Positions 47,386 through 57,987 of a stretch of DNA of 64,000 nucleotides are shown one piece after another. The notes beneath the pieces were generated by a model. It did not search any database and was not told where the DNA came from. It saw nothing but the letters and a program-made list of their open reading frames with translations. Positions within the stretch are counted from its first letter, which is position 1, and every line of letters starts with the position of its first letter. A program made the position numbers and the translations under genes. The stretch is from Komagataella phaffii GS115 (lineage: Eukaryota > Ascomycota > Pichiomycetes > Pichiales > Pichiaceae), in the NCBI RefSeq assembly GCF_000027005.1, contig NC_012966.1, forward strand, positions 1,116,001 through 1,180,000, read 5' to 3'.

Positions 47386-48675
47386 ATGGTGGCTGGTTAC
47401 ATAATAGCCATAACTGGGGCGACCAGTTTAATCGCTATACTCATAACATTCGCATCAATACTGTCACATCTGCTTAACTATAGAAAGCCGTTCCAACAGA
47501 GACTCATCATAAGAATCCACCTGATTATACCGTTTTTTGCAATATCATGTTTTGCGACCGTCGTGAATCCTTTCGTGGGCCTGAACATATTGGCCCCTTT
47601 CCGTGAGATTTACGAGGCGTTTGTGATTTACACCTTTTTTAGTTATCTTACAACGATCCTAGGAGGAGAGAGGAGGATCATAATAGCGACTAGTGGAAGA
47701 GAGCCGATACAGCAATTACCTCATGTTCCGACCTGGATACTTCCCAGGGTGGATATTTCCAACCCTTATACGTTTTTGAGCATCAAGAGAGGTATTCTTC
47801 AATATGTTTGGATAAAACCACTTCTGTTTTTAATAACAATCATGAGCCAGGCATTAGGAGTCTATGACGAAAATGACTTTAGCTTTCATAGCATATATTT
47901 TTGGATCAGCATCATGTACAATGTTACTGTGTCCATGTCGTTGTATCAGTTAGCAATGTTCTGGAAGTGTTTATACCAGGATCTAAAGCAGTTCAATCCA
48001 TGGTCCAAATTCATGTGCGTTAAACTTATTATTTTTGCTTCATATTGGCAGGGTTTACTTCTGAGCCTGGTCAACTATTTTTTCAGTATTGATAACCAAC
48101 TGACTACACAGATAGAAAACTCCTTGCTGTGTGTGGAGATGGTGGGCTTTGCCATACTGCATTGGCATGCTTTCAACTATGAGCCTTTCAAAAAACAGAA
48201 TATGCCCGAATGTGGACGGCTGAGTCTGAAATATAGTATCAAAGATTTCATGGGCATTGAAGATTTAATCTTCGACTTTAGACACACTTTCAATGGAGAC
48301 ATGTATGGTTATAAAACTTTTGATTCTGTTGAGTCGATCATTGCGCATCCTGAATCAAAGCAATTTTCAGATAGAATCCTCAACAAAGGGATGCGCTACA
48401 GCCGAGGAAGTTCTAGAACGTATTGGTTAGAAAGCAGTAGCTTACTGCGAAGCGAGAGCACCAACTCGTACCAAAGTGTGCAAAGTCATACTTCAAACAA
48501 CCGCAAGCCTGTTAAAGATGATTTCGATCCAGAACAACTTGTCAAAGACGATAAACTATATTCTTATGTGAAACGGCATTACCCATTTGGAGACCCTAAT
48601 TGCCCTGTCATAACGGAGGAAGACTCTTACAGGTACAGCCGCAACTTCAAGCAGAGACGACGAGATCTGGCTTGA
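47386..48675 (+). CDS. HFL1: TMEM184/OST-alpha family vacuolar membrane protein, Hfl1-like
   Basis: 429 residues with about seven membrane helices (first at 7-29, last near 260) and a long hydrophilic C-terminal tail. Family markers: REIYEAFVIYTFFSYLTTILGGERRII, ILPRVDISNPYTFLSIKRGILQYV (in part) and ASYWQGLLLSLVNYF. This is the DUF300/TMEM184 family; the yeast/fission yeast member Hfl1 (YKR051W) is a vacuole membrane protein that anchors Atg8. The tail DFDPEQLVKDDKLYSYVKRHYPFGDPNCPVI could carry an Atg8-interacting helix, which is inference. Confidence 0.78.
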   Translation: MVAGYIIAITGATSLIAILITFASILSHLLNYRKPFQQRLIIRIHLIIPFFAISCFATVVNPFVGLNILAPFREIYEAFVIYTFFSYLTTILGGERRIIIATSGREPIQQLPHVPTWILPRVDISNPYTFLSIKRGILQYVWIKPLLFLITIMSQALGVYDENDFSFHSIYFWISIMYNVTVSMSLYQLAMFWKCLYQDLKQFNPWSKFMCVKLIIFASYWQGLLLSLVNYFFSIDNQLTTQIENSLLCVEMVGFAILHWHAFNYEPFKKQNMPECGRLSLKYSIKDFMGIEDLIFDFRHTFNGDMYGYKTFDSVESIIAHPESKQFSDRILNKGMRYSRGSSRTYWLESSSLLRSESTNSYQSVQSHTSNNRKPVKDDFDPEQLVKDDKLYSYVKRHYPFGDPNCPVITEEDSYRYSRNFKQRRRDLA

Positions 48676-48814
48676 GGCTATTACTTCTATTTATGAGAAT
48701 GAATAGACAAACAACCAGTGAATGACATTATGGTACCTATCCTATTAATTTATACCCGTTTCATATACATTACATCATCTTCTCCACCACTAAATAAATA
48801 ATACTATAATTTTC

Positions 48815-49852
48815 TTAGTTCCCATCAATTTTCTTTTCAGCAAGATATTTCTGGAAGTAGTTACTGAGCGCATTGAGTGACCTAGACTTGTTGCTCAATG
48901 TTTTCCTCAATTTTTCAGCGTCCTGAAGAATCTGCTTCACGGATTTTGTATCTTCATTTTCCTTTATTAGTTGGTTGATTCCTTCAATGATCTTCTTCCT
49001 TCTAAAAAAGAAGTGCATATCTTTTTTCATTCTCCAATCAGACCCATACTTAGATTCAAGCTCCACAATGGGAGGCTTGCCATTAAGGCCCTTATACCAT
49101 TCATCCCAAAGCTCAAACACCGTTCTAACGTCTCTGCACATTTCGTACTTGTATTCTGAACTGGACTCACTATCCGAGGAAGCAGAGGTAACAGATGGAG
49201 AATGGTCGGAAGCATTCATTTCCATTATAGCCAGAGCAGCACTCTCTTCAGAAGCTGAAGACACTGATAACTTTTGTCTCTTTGAGTGTGAAAACGAATC
49301 GTCAAAAGAATCCCTCTTGATACCTCCTGGGCTCATACCAAAGGCCTTCGGTATTGGCAAATCTGTTTTGCCCATGTTACTATGACGACCTATTCCGTCC
49401 AAGGATGGAGAGGTTAGAGGAGATACCCTTTCATGGGTTGGAGGCAGCACTGTATTAGTAGCAGATGCATCCATCAATATAGAGGCAGACTGCTTGATTA
49501 TGTCCATGGTAGAGAGAAGACTTTGTAGCATCTTATTTACCTCCGGGACATCGTTCTTATTTTCGATGCAGTTATTAGCAACTGTATTGACATGATCCAC
49601 CGCGGTGTTGAAGAGATGGTTGAGCTTTGTCAACTTTGAAGAAGACTCTTTGTACAGTAATTCATAGTCAACCACAGGCGGTATAGTATGTCTTGGGGTT
49701 GTTGACGAGTTAAGCCTGCCAGCTTCCAGCTTTTCGTGGAAGTTGTCTGGTAGTCTGATAGGAGGAAGGTGAACTTGGTAGTTCGAAAGACTAACTTTAC
49801 CCGGAAAGTTGTCAACCAGCATTGTAGACGAGGAGGTCAAGGGTTTGATCAT
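48815..49852 (-). CDS. GCR1-type DNA-binding domain transcription factor
   Basis: 345 residues. The C-terminal part (about 235-310; YEMCRDVRTVFELWDEWYKG, then LESKYGSDWRMKKDMHFFFRRKKIIEGI) fits the GCR1_C DNA-binding domain found in Gcr1, Msn1 and Hot1-like yeast regulators. The N-terminal two thirds are Ser/Pro-rich, with a short helical stretch around 70-125 that might dimerise. KRQKLSVSS may be an NLS. The factor could regulate glycolytic or osmostress genes, but which family member it is cannot be decided. CACGTG at 50011 lies in its promoter. Confidence 0.75.
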   Translation of the reverse strand: MIKPLTSSSTMLVDNFPGKVSLSNYQVHLPPIRLPDNFHEKLEAGRLNSSTTPRHTIPPVVDYELLYKESSSKLTKLNHLFNTAVDHVNTVANNCIENKNDVPEVNKMLQSLLSTMDIIKQSASILMDASATNTVLPPTHERVSPLTSPSLDGIGRHSNMGKTDLPIPKAFGMSPGGIKRDSFDDSFSHSKRQKLSVSSASEESAALAIMEMNASDHSPSVTSASSDSESSSEYKYEMCRDVRTVFELWDEWYKGLNGKPPIVELESKYGSDWRMKKDMHFFFRRKKIIEGINQLIKENEDTKSVKQILQDAEKLRKTLSNKSRSLNALSNYFQKYLAEKKIDGN

Positions 49853-50656
49853 GGCGCAACGAGCTTTGGGGAAGAGGGACAGGTATTTATATGGATATCA
49901 CGCATCGGGCCACATCTAAGTAAAGGTGCAGCAAAATTGGCAGGAAATGACGGACCCGCATATCCTGCATACTTTGGATGATGTTCTAAAACTTGGAGAA
50001 AAATAGTGCTCACGTGATACTGAAAATTGTGTGGAGATTACGAAAAAAAGCTTGCTAGTCAAGAACGATGCGGCAAATGCCGGGAGAGAAAAAAAACTGC
50101 TCAGCTGATGAAAAATGAAGAAGAAGGTGGGCGAAAAAGTAGATAGTAAAGGGAGCATTATGGACTAGTAAACCTAATGATGGTCAATTCCCCACAGTGT
50201 GAGCGAGTTGTGAAATTAGTGGCAACACACAAACCTTAAAGCAAAAGTAACTTTTCCCGATCTCCGAGAATAGCGTATTTAGATTCGTTCAGGCACGACC
50301 TTCGGGAGAAATAGGGCAAAAACTTTGTGCGAATAACGGGAACGGGTTCTTTTTGAAAAACAACGTTATCAGTCGCCCGCGGCACCCCTATTTTTCAGGG
50401 CACAGCTTGGTGAGACCCTACCAATTCAAATGCCTCAAGCGCCCAACCTTAAGCGCGACAGGGACCCGCGTCCGGCTCCGTATCGACTTTCACACCCCCC
50501 CTTCTGGATGAAGGGAGTTGGCGCGTCGGGTAATTACGGGGAAGTTAGGATGTCAGATATCACCATCATTCATGAAAAGTCTCCTGTGTTGCCTGATTCT
50601 TTCCAGAAAACTTGGTGCATTCCACCATCCCACATTCTCCACACTCTCCACATTCT
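49853..50656. promoter_or_regulatory. Promoter of the GCR1-domain gene and DPL1 3' flank
   Basis: 804 bp. CACGTG sits at 50011-50016. The block 50260-50520 is GC-rich with palindromic patches (CCCGCGGCACCCC, GGACCCGCGTCCGG) but without a recognised RNA. A 103-codon frame at 50430 runs into DPL1 antisense and is not supported. Confidence 0.45.
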
Positions 50657-52372
50657 TCAGCTCTTGTACATTGTGTCTAGGAAGGCTTCAATAACTCTGT
50701 CAGCAATAGGTCCAGTCTTGACGCTACCTGCAATTCCGTAAAGAGCCGCCGTGTCATTCTTGTTTTCCTTTTTGCCAATTTTAGGGTCTTCAGCATCCCG
50801 TTCTATCTCGGTCATAATATTTTTCAAATCTGAAATTAGCTCATTGCTGACCTTGCATGTCGGGATCGTAACTGCAATGTGGATGGCGGGGGGTCTCTGT
50901 AAAGTACTAAGATGCCATCCTTTTGCACTCAGTCGATCGGTAATATCATAGATGGAATAGTTCTCGGATGTGAAGGCTACAACAGATCCGATAGGGTCTC
51001 CGATTATAGAAAGCCCCTTGATGCTCTGAATTTCACTTTTGATCTTGCGAGCTGTATTGATAATCAACTTACAGGAGTCAATGTAACCTTGTTGTCCGAG
51101 GTGAACCATCGTAGCCCAACAGCCTACCGTTAGTGCACCTGGACGAGACCCTGCCAGCGTCGCCGAACCATACAAACCTCCCGTCCATTTGCTATTGATG
51201 TAGTACTGGTACTTTCGCATGCCTTCATCTCGGTACAGAATAACCGATGACCCCTTCGGGGCAAATCCGTATTTGTGAGTATCGCAAGAAATCGACGTAA
51301 CACCATTCAGCCTGAAATCAAACTTTGGAGCATCTTCAAACCCGGCTCTTTCCATCATTCCCATAACAAAAGAGCCCAAACAACAATCTACATGTAATGG
51401 AATATTGTACTTCAGTGCCAAATCGTTCAGACCGTGCTCAAAGTCATCCACTATTCCATGAGGGAAGTTAGGTGCCGATCCTAGTAGCAAAACGGTGTTT
51501 CGGTTTATGTGCTTCTTCACCTGGGCCAGATTAACTTTGTATGTTTCAGAGTCTACTGGGATTTCATGCAATTTGATTCCGAAGTAATAGCTTGCCTTGT
51601 AAACAGCCGCGTGGATGGTAATAGGGGCAATCATTTCAGGTTCCGTGATGCCACGTTCATGTAAGGCATACATCTTGGCCGCTAAACAGGCCAGCAACAA
51701 CGATTCAGAACCCCCTGATGTTGTAGTGCCACAAGAGCCTTCTGGACCGTGGAACATATCCAGTACCATGGCGACAACTTCAGATTCCATTTTTCGGACT
51801 CCAGGAAACACATCAGGATGCAACTGATTGGAAATGATGTACTTCTCAAAGGCCTGGCTTTGCAAATGAATCAAATCGCTTCCACCATGATAAACTGCCC
51901 CAGAAATACGTCCATGTTCCCAGTCGCCTCGCTTGTAATCATGATCTAATCTATCCAGCAGCTCCAAAACTTGTTTCTCCTTCAATCCTTCAACTGGTAG
52001 TTCGTTGAACACTGGAAATTTGCCATCCTGACCAGTCAATTCATCTTCGATGGATGCTCTTACCTTGCTGACTTCTTTGTCGATCTTACGCTTGACGAAA
52101 CTAATACTCATAAAAAAGGACACCGACCTCAAAATGAGACTATCAATGATTCCTGTAATGCCTTTGTCTTTGACCAATCTCCACAAGCGCTTTAGATAGT
52201 AATTGACTACTAGCACAAACACAATGTCCTGGACAATCTGCAGACCATTTCGGTTGCTTCGGTATTCGTCAAGTTGGTGTAAACATTCAAAGTACAAACT
52301 TTCGATAAGCAGAACCAATTCTGGCCACGACTCGGGAACCAGTATATCGAAGCTGAATCTTTCCGAAAACAT
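50657..52372 (-). CDS. DPL1: Sphingosine/dihydrosphingosine-1-phosphate lyase
   Basis: The open frame begins at a TTG; the first ATG is 52372 (MFSERFSFDILVPES), giving 571 residues (S. cerevisiae 589). PLP-dependent lyase of the ER membrane that cleaves long-chain base phosphates, the exit step of sphingolipid breakdown. Features: a hydrophobic segment near 45-60 (IVQDIVFVLVVNYYL), CGTTTSGGSESLLLACLAAK, HVDCCLGSF, and the PLP lysine in SCDTHKYGFAPKGSSVI. ALYGIAGSVKTGPIADRVIEAFLD near the end matches the family closely. Confidence 0.95.
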   Translation of the reverse strand: MFSERFSFDILVPESWPELVLLIESLYFECLHQLDEYRSNRNGLQIVQDIVFVLVVNYYLKRLWRLVKDKGITGIIDSLILRSVSFFMSISFVKRKIDKEVSKVRASIEDELTGQDGKFPVFNELPVEGLKEKQVLELLDRLDHDYKRGDWEHGRISGAVYHGGSDLIHLQSQAFEKYIISNQLHPDVFPGVRKMESEVVAMVLDMFHGPEGSCGTTTSGGSESLLLACLAAKMYALHERGITEPEMIAPITIHAAVYKASYYFGIKLHEIPVDSETYKVNLAQVKKHINRNTVLLLGSAPNFPHGIVDDFEHGLNDLALKYNIPLHVDCCLGSFVMGMMERAGFEDAPKFDFRLNGVTSISCDTHKYGFAPKGSSVILYRDEGMRKYQYYINSKWTGGLYGSATLAGSRPGALTVGCWATMVHLGQQGYIDSCKLIINTARKIKSEIQSIKGLSIIGDPIGSVVAFTSENYSIYDITDRLSAKGWHLSTLQRPPAIHIAVTIPTCKVSNELISDLKNIMTEIERDAEDPKIGKKENKNDTAALYGIAGSVKTGPIADRVIEAFLDTMYKS

Positions 52373-52524
52373 CCTACAACAAGTGCAAAAAAGAATACCG
52401 CCAACAGCCAAAGTTAACTCAAGACGAAATGAGTCTAGAATTTCACTTCCTATATAAAATGTATCTCAAAGATGTATGTGCTTATGTAATAATGGAGGCG
52501 ATGACCTCTCCTCTCTGTGCGTTT

Positions 52525-54540
52525 TTATAGAGTTTTCAAGTTTGGCGTAGCAGACCGGCTCATTCGGGTGCTTCGGCTCACATAATTCGGTAAAGTGCTA
52601 TCTTTTTGACGAAGTATGCTCTCTAGCTTCTCAATGTATGCCGTGTTAAACTCAGTTTCTCGTGTCAATCGGTCAACTTGTTCCTGTAGCTTTCTCTTTT
52701 CTGCTTCTCTAGCTGCGTCAACCAGCTCTAAAATCGGTCTGTCGTGTTTTTCCTTTAACTCTTTTTGACTTTTCTCTAACGCTGCTACTTGGAAGCTTTG
52801 TTCTGAGGCAATGGTCGATTTCTCCTGGTATTGAAGCCTCAACTCTTCATTGGACTTTTCCAACTGTTTTAGTTCCTCTTCCAAATCTTTCAGCTCCTGT
52901 TTGACCTTGCCGATATCCTTCTGTTCTACGCTCTCTCCTGCGATGACTCTCTTCATCGTATCTAATTGTTCCTGTAGTTCTTCGGTAGATTCTTGCCATT
53001 GTTTGGCTTCTTGCTCCGTTCTAATTGCTCGCCTTTCAGCAGCTTCAGCTTTATTCTCCAAGTCCTTGAGCAACTTGTAACGTTCCCCAATATCTATGTT
53101 ACTTTGTTCAATCTCAGCTTGTCGCACTGTCTCTTTCAAGTTGATCTCATCTATTTTCTTTTGAGCTTCTTCAATCAAATTCAACGCTCGGTCATTGGTA
53201 AACCGCACTAGGGCAGCCAATGTTTCTGCATAGTTTTGATAAGTAAGATGTTTGGGAATCGACGGTATACTATTTGCATCCCCAGCTGATTTCGATCCAT
53301 ACACTTGAAGATGCTCCACAGGTTCTAAGCTCTTGAGTAATTGTTCACTCGAGGATGCCGATCTCAGTTTGGGGATCTTCAATGGCAAAGGGAACTGAGT
53401 CTGTAAGGGAGAATGAAACCACGGTTGTAGCTTCTTTAAATCGTTGAACATCTCATCGGCGTCAAATTCGTCATTTCGACAGAATAACATGTCGAGAACG
53501 GCCTGTTTAGAATTATGAACATTGCTGGCTAAAATCGCATGCTCCACAGAGTTAACAGTCACTAATTTGAATACTGGGATCAGATTGTTGACTGTATCAC
53601 TGGGTAGAGTATTAATCGTCCTGACCTCCATGATGTAGTCAGACTTTATATCCAAATACGGATCTAACGAGATGATCATATCCAGATTAGCATTTTCTGG
53701 GAACCTAAAATTTTTCAGTTGATTGGAAGTTATTAAATGAAAGTTCACCGGGTAGTCCTTATTCAATTGTGCAAGCAGAGGATTATTTTTCGAAATACGA
53801 GGCTCGTAATCGTCTTTGAGGCCCTTTTTCTTGTTGTTTTTTTTCTTATTATTCGACGCAGAATACGTAGGAGTGCTGCTATCGTCAGACCTATTATTAC
53901 TGAACTGAATGGTTTGATGGTAATGATGTCTATGTTGAGGTCGGTTCACATTTTCGTGAGACTTTACAAATTGGTCATAAAGCGATCCTCCTGAATATCG
54001 GTGGTAATTGATCTGTTTACCAAGCATTGTGCCCTCTACTAGATCCAATTCCTTGGATTCTCTGGAGACAATAACAATATGTTTCTCTTGGTCCTGCAAA
54101 AGAAAGATTATTTGATCCAGGGCCTGAAATTTTCCTGACGTTGCAACTAGTCTCTCATGAGGTTCCATCAATATTAGACTTTTTGGAATATAGTGCTGAA
54201 CCAGTAAATTGGGGTGGTTGTTTACAAGTTGAAGATTGTCCTCCAGCAGCTCTAATAACTCAGCGCTGGACAGGTTTTCCATTGTCAAGTCACCTTCCGC
54301 ACCGCTATTAGGTTCTTGTTTTACTCCTAGAATCAAGCTTTCCAAATGAGATCTGTGTAGCCTTATTACCTGTTCGACCAGCTCCCTTTGCTCAATCGAA
54401 GTCGGTACTAATAAATAGTACAGCTCGTCAGGATTCCTAACATTGGGGACATACTGACGGGAATAATCTCCCATGGAGACATCTTTAGCGACAAAGGAAT
54501 CCTGGTCTTCTTCACCGCCTAATAATCTTGTGATATCCAT
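52525..54540 (-). CDS. HDA3: HDA1 histone deacetylase complex subunit 3
   Basis: 671 residues. The N-terminal half is the HDA2/3 (helicase-like, DNA-binding) domain: VPTSIEQRELVEQVIRLHRSH, NNHPNLLVQHYIPKSLI, then ALDQIIFLLQDQEKHIVIVS. The C-terminal half (about 455-640) is a long coiled coil rich in E/K/Q. This matches the architecture of yeast Hda3 (655 aa), which with Hda2 holds the deacetylase Hda1 on chromatin. A KKNNKKK stretch around 230 may be an NLS. Hda3 rather than Hda2 is chosen because of MDITRLLGG and GDY-x-Q-Y-V-P at the start. Confidence 0.78.
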   Translation of the reverse strand: MDITRLLGGEEDQDSFVAKDVSMGDYSRQYVPNVRNPDELYYLLVPTSIEQRELVEQVIRLHRSHLESLILGVKQEPNSGAEGDLTMENLSSAELLELLEDNLQLVNNHPNLLVQHYIPKSLILMEPHERLVATSGKFQALDQIIFLLQDQEKHIVIVSRESKELDLVEGTMLGKQINYHRYSGGSLYDQFVKSHENVNRPQHRHHYHQTIQFSNNRSDDSSTPTYSASNNKKKNNKKKGLKDDYEPRISKNNPLLAQLNKDYPVNFHLITSNQLKNFRFPENANLDMIISLDPYLDIKSDYIMEVRTINTLPSDTVNNLIPVFKLVTVNSVEHAILASNVHNSKQAVLDMLFCRNDEFDADEMFNDLKKLQPWFHSPLQTQFPLPLKIPKLRSASSSEQLLKSLEPVEHLQVYGSKSAGDANSIPSIPKHLTYQNYAETLAALVRFTNDRALNLIEEAQKKIDEINLKETVRQAEIEQSNIDIGERYKLLKDLENKAEAAERRAIRTEQEAKQWQESTEELQEQLDTMKRVIAGESVEQKDIGKVKQELKDLEEELKQLEKSNEELRLQYQEKSTIASEQSFQVAALEKSQKELKEKHDRPILELVDAAREAEKRKLQEQVDRLTRETEFNTAYIEKLESILRQKDSTLPNYVSRSTRMSRSATPNLKTL

Positions 54541-54679
54541 CAGGCCTCAGAGTTTCGTTGGTGATTAGTAGAGTAGAACGGAGAAAGCACCCCCCAAGAA
54601 ATATTTCACCCGAAAGCAGGGGCTAGAGATTTGATTACGCGAACGCATTCTAACAGCATCTTGGACTATCTATCTCAAA

Positions 54680-57028
54680 TTAACTACTATTCTGAACCAC
54701 TAATCTAGAGAGATGAGTAAAGAATGTGTTCAACGACACATCGTCAGATTGGACAATTGCTTCGTGAGCAGAGGCCGTGTATCCTGCCAAAGCCGATCCG
54801 GTGGTCTCGGTGTCGTTCTCCGAAGGATTAAGCTTGGAGTACAGGAATCTCGCTTGAGATTTACCCTCGTCTGTGGTGACATACTTCGGTAGAGGAAATC
54901 TGTCACTGATTAGAGAGGCGGCTTCTTCCTGGGCCTTTTCTATCATCGCATAGACACCTGGGAACTCTTCTCTTGGATAGTTGGCATCTCTCCATGCTGC
55001 TGCAACGCTACCATAATATATGACAATGAAGAAGAAAGCATCGAGTAACAAGACACAGTCCTGTTTCAACGAAGCAGAATCTAAAAGAACCGGGACAGGC
55101 TCAGATCCGTCTGCAGAAAACTGGGTCAATGTAGGTTGGATCATAACCAAAGAATCACGAATATCGGTTCGTAAAATGGTGTGATGATAGAATGCAGTTT
55201 CATCCGGCGAACAGTTGAAAACCTGCAAGAATTGAGATCTTCTCAAGTGGTATATAAACTGTGGGAGCAACGAAAACTTGGTGGACAATCTGAAAGTTCC
55301 AGCATCATTTTTGCTGTAGTCTCCAAACACAGTACAGAGTTTGACCAATGACTTGTCAATCCAGCGCAATAAGTCCGAGTACTCATTCCCATTTTCAATC
55401 TTGTTCACAATCAATCTTGCGTACAGGACAGCTGCAGCCTCCTGATCAAAGGAATTAGCCAATGGGACAGTGTTAGAGGTACCTCGCTTCAGAGTGGTAA
55501 CACGAGTACGCATTTGACCGTTTGTGTGTCTATATGTAGTCGTAAACTGAATGCATACCTCGTTTACAGAAGAAGAACGCTGATCTGAGGTACCTACAGT
55601 CATCATATCAAAAAAGATTGCATAGGTGTTCTTTGGAGTCAGAGAACATAATCTCCATTTGTTTGTAAGACCTTCGCCAATTGGAGTGTCAGATATGTTG
55701 TTTCCGTTTTGCTTCATTGAAACAGCATGTCCAATCACCCCAGAAACTTTTAATCGGTTAGATGTGAGAACATCTAATATACCGTCAGAGTAGGTCATTG
55801 GATAGCCTTCCTCATCCTTGTTGAAGCATGCAAAAAAGGAGTTTTTAAGAATGGATGTTTGGAAGGAGTCGGTCACTACGAGAACACCGCCTGTAAGGTT
55901 GGCTAAACTTCTCATTTCGTAAATTCCAACTTGATCGTAACAACCTGCAAATATATCCACAGAGTAAGTGGTAGAAGAAGAGGGGTCAGCAAACTTGTCT
56001 TTCAAATCCTTTCTGTTGTTACTTCCTTTCACAGCTAGTCTATTGTAGAATTGATAAGATTTCTTATAATGCGAGGCAGTTCCCTTATCCATATCATTAT
56101 GAGATCTAATGGGTTCCTTCAATTCTGGTCCAACAATGGTTCCTGGCCCTAAAGTACAAGGGCCTGCACTAAAGAGAGTAATCTTACAAGCACAATCGGC
56201 GTATGAACCTTCGGCCAATGAAGTGGCTACCGACAGAGCAGCACCAGTTACTCTAGTTGGTCTTTGGCCCTGTGGATAGGTCCACTTGGATACTTCCAAG
56301 CGCTCAATGGCTCTTATTATTTGGAACTCAGCATCTTTTTCAGCGACTGGTAAGAAGAACCTAGTCACAGCGTTATATCCAGGGTTTTGCAACTGTTTGG
56401 CCCAAGGAATGGTACCGGATTTTTCAATTCCCAACTGCCTTTGGATTTCAATGGAGGTGTACTCTTTGGTTCCGTTGAACACGTACTTCTTCAAACAAGT
56501 TCGTGTACTAAGATCGTGGACGTTGACGACTGAGTCGAAAGTTACCAGTCCAATTAGGGCTCCTGGAGGGTGCAACGGCAGCGATGCAATCAAAGTTTCC
56601 TTCATGGAGTCTAGCTCACTCTGTTCCTGGCATAAGTCAACAACGTATATATAGGCAGGAGGAGGGTGTGGTTGCGCCCTTGAAAGAATATACTCAATAG
56701 TAGAAGACTGGGGGTTCAACTCCAAAGGCAAGTTCTCTGTAGAAATTTCAGTATAATTGATCGGAAGAGTGTTTCTGGATGAACAGACTGGACAAGACCA
56801 CACTTTTGCGGTAAGATCTATCATGGCGTAAGGGTTCAAAGCTGCATGACATTGCCGACACAAAACGGGATCGTACTGAGCAACTGGTAGATAATCTCTT
56901 TCGTTCAATGGAGTGTACAGACAACCAAGAGGCATGGAAATATTTTCGGACTCAATTTTGGTCACTGGGAAAGAATTCCAGTTGAATCGGACACCATCTA
57001 TCTCTTCAATCTCATAGATGTCAGCCAT
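54680..57028 (-). CDS. SEC23: COPII coat subunit Sec23, GTPase-activating for Sar1
   Basis: 782 residues. Zn finger C57, C60, C79, C82, then the trunk domain (PPAYIYVVDLCQEQSELDSMKETL), a helical domain and a gelsolin fold at the end (LFYS/FLYSKLNPSE-type). FNWNSFPVTK and MPLGCLYTPL near the N-terminus are Sec23 hallmarks. It forms the inner COPII coat with Sec24 at ER exit sites and stimulates Sar1 GTP hydrolysis through an Arg finger. Full family length with no oddities. Confidence 0.95.
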   Translation of the reverse strand: MADIYEIEEIDGVRFNWNSFPVTKIESENISMPLGCLYTPLNERDYLPVAQYDPVLCRQCHAALNPYAMIDLTAKVWSCPVCSSRNTLPINYTEISTENLPLELNPQSSTIEYILSRAQPHPPPAYIYVVDLCQEQSELDSMKETLIASLPLHPPGALIGLVTFDSVVNVHDLSTRTCLKKYVFNGTKEYTSIEIQRQLGIEKSGTIPWAKQLQNPGYNAVTRFFLPVAEKDAEFQIIRAIERLEVSKWTYPQGQRPTRVTGAALSVATSLAEGSYADCACKITLFSAGPCTLGPGTIVGPELKEPIRSHNDMDKGTASHYKKSYQFYNRLAVKGSNNRKDLKDKFADPSSSTTYSVDIFAGCYDQVGIYEMRSLANLTGGVLVVTDSFQTSILKNSFFACFNKDEEGYPMTYSDGILDVLTSNRLKVSGVIGHAVSMKQNGNNISDTPIGEGLTNKWRLCSLTPKNTYAIFFDMMTVGTSDQRSSSVNEVCIQFTTTYRHTNGQMRTRVTTLKRGTSNTVPLANSFDQEAAAVLYARLIVNKIENGNEYSDLLRWIDKSLVKLCTVFGDYSKNDAGTFRLSTKFSLLPQFIYHLRRSQFLQVFNCSPDETAFYHHTILRTDIRDSLVMIQPTLTQFSADGSEPVPVLLDSASLKQDCVLLLDAFFFIVIYYGSVAAAWRDANYPREEFPGVYAMIEKAQEEAASLISDRFPLPKYVTTDEGKSQARFLYSKLNPSENDTETTGSALAGYTASAHEAIVQSDDVSLNTFFTHLSRLVVQNSS

Positions 57029-57987
57029 GGTAGAGACGAATAAACAATAGACAGAAGCGGCGTCAAAAAAGGGGAAGCAAAAACAAAGAATAAGCCCACT
57101 TAACTAACAATAGGTAGGCAATGCAGTTATATGATTGGTGCGAATTGGTCTGTAGGAAGGTGATTGATTTACAATCCAGGAATCTCTCAAGGAACTTGAC
57201 ACGTTTGGTGAACCTTGTGCGGTGGTGTATTTCTTGTCGATTTTTCAAATCTCGAAGGGTATGTAGTGGTGCTTGGATGTAATATTCTGGCACCTCGCAA
57301 AAGCGAGTACTATTTCTCAAATCAGTAGGTGAAATGTTATTTCCGGATGTGGAATTGATCTCGGAGAGGAGGAGAGATTAAGGGTGCATGAGTGGCTTAT
57401 TGCTACTTACCAAAAATAACCTCTGTAGCATCAACTGAAACGACAAAAAAAAGCAACCAGTCAGTCAAGTTCTAACTCAGCTAGCTGTCCATCAGTGGAA
57501 GCGTTTAGACAGCCTTCGTTGAAAGTTTTGCCCCACCTCCCTCCTTTAAACCCATTCCCTGCCACCCCCCCCCCCCCCCCCGGACTTAACTTTTTTTCTT
57601 TTGCCAAGAACAGTGCTAGGTTCTTTTCCGAAACGGGCTTAGTTCATGGAACACCCCATTCACCCCGCTCGCGAAAAAACACTATTACTAATGAAGCATT
57701 ACTCACTAAAGTTGTTCTTCCGCTTACTCTTCTATCATTTTTTTGGTTTAAACTTCGCCTCCCACAACTTGTAAGAGAAAAGATTTCGTTTGGAACGGAG
57801 CATCGATCAGGTTTTTAGAACGAGACTTCAAGCTTTCAACAGGAAAACAGCAGCCCGGTGAAATAGACACTACCCACTGAATTTGCCCCCCTTATTATAC
57901 CCCTTCAAATCTGTATACTTACTTTCCTGTATAGTGGCAAATTTTATACAAACATCAAATCCGGTGGCAACAATCACACAAACAGCA
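57029..57987. promoter_or_regulatory. Divergent promoter SEC23 / YAP1 with C17 tract
   Basis: 959 bp without a supported gene. A 17-base C homopolymer (57565-57581) is the main landmark. TTATTATAC at 57891-57899 may be the YAP1 core element. A TTG-initiated N-terminal extension of the YAP1 frame (57883) is not used. Confidence 0.5.
57565..57581 (+). repeat. C17 homopolymer
   Basis: Seventeen consecutive C bases in the SEC23/YAP1 divergent promoter; length is liable to vary or be misread. Confidence 0.85.

Noticed and set aside
50430..50741. 103-codon ORF upstream of and antisense to the DPL1 end
   Set aside because: The second half is antisense to the conserved DPL1 C-terminus and the first half is low complexity.
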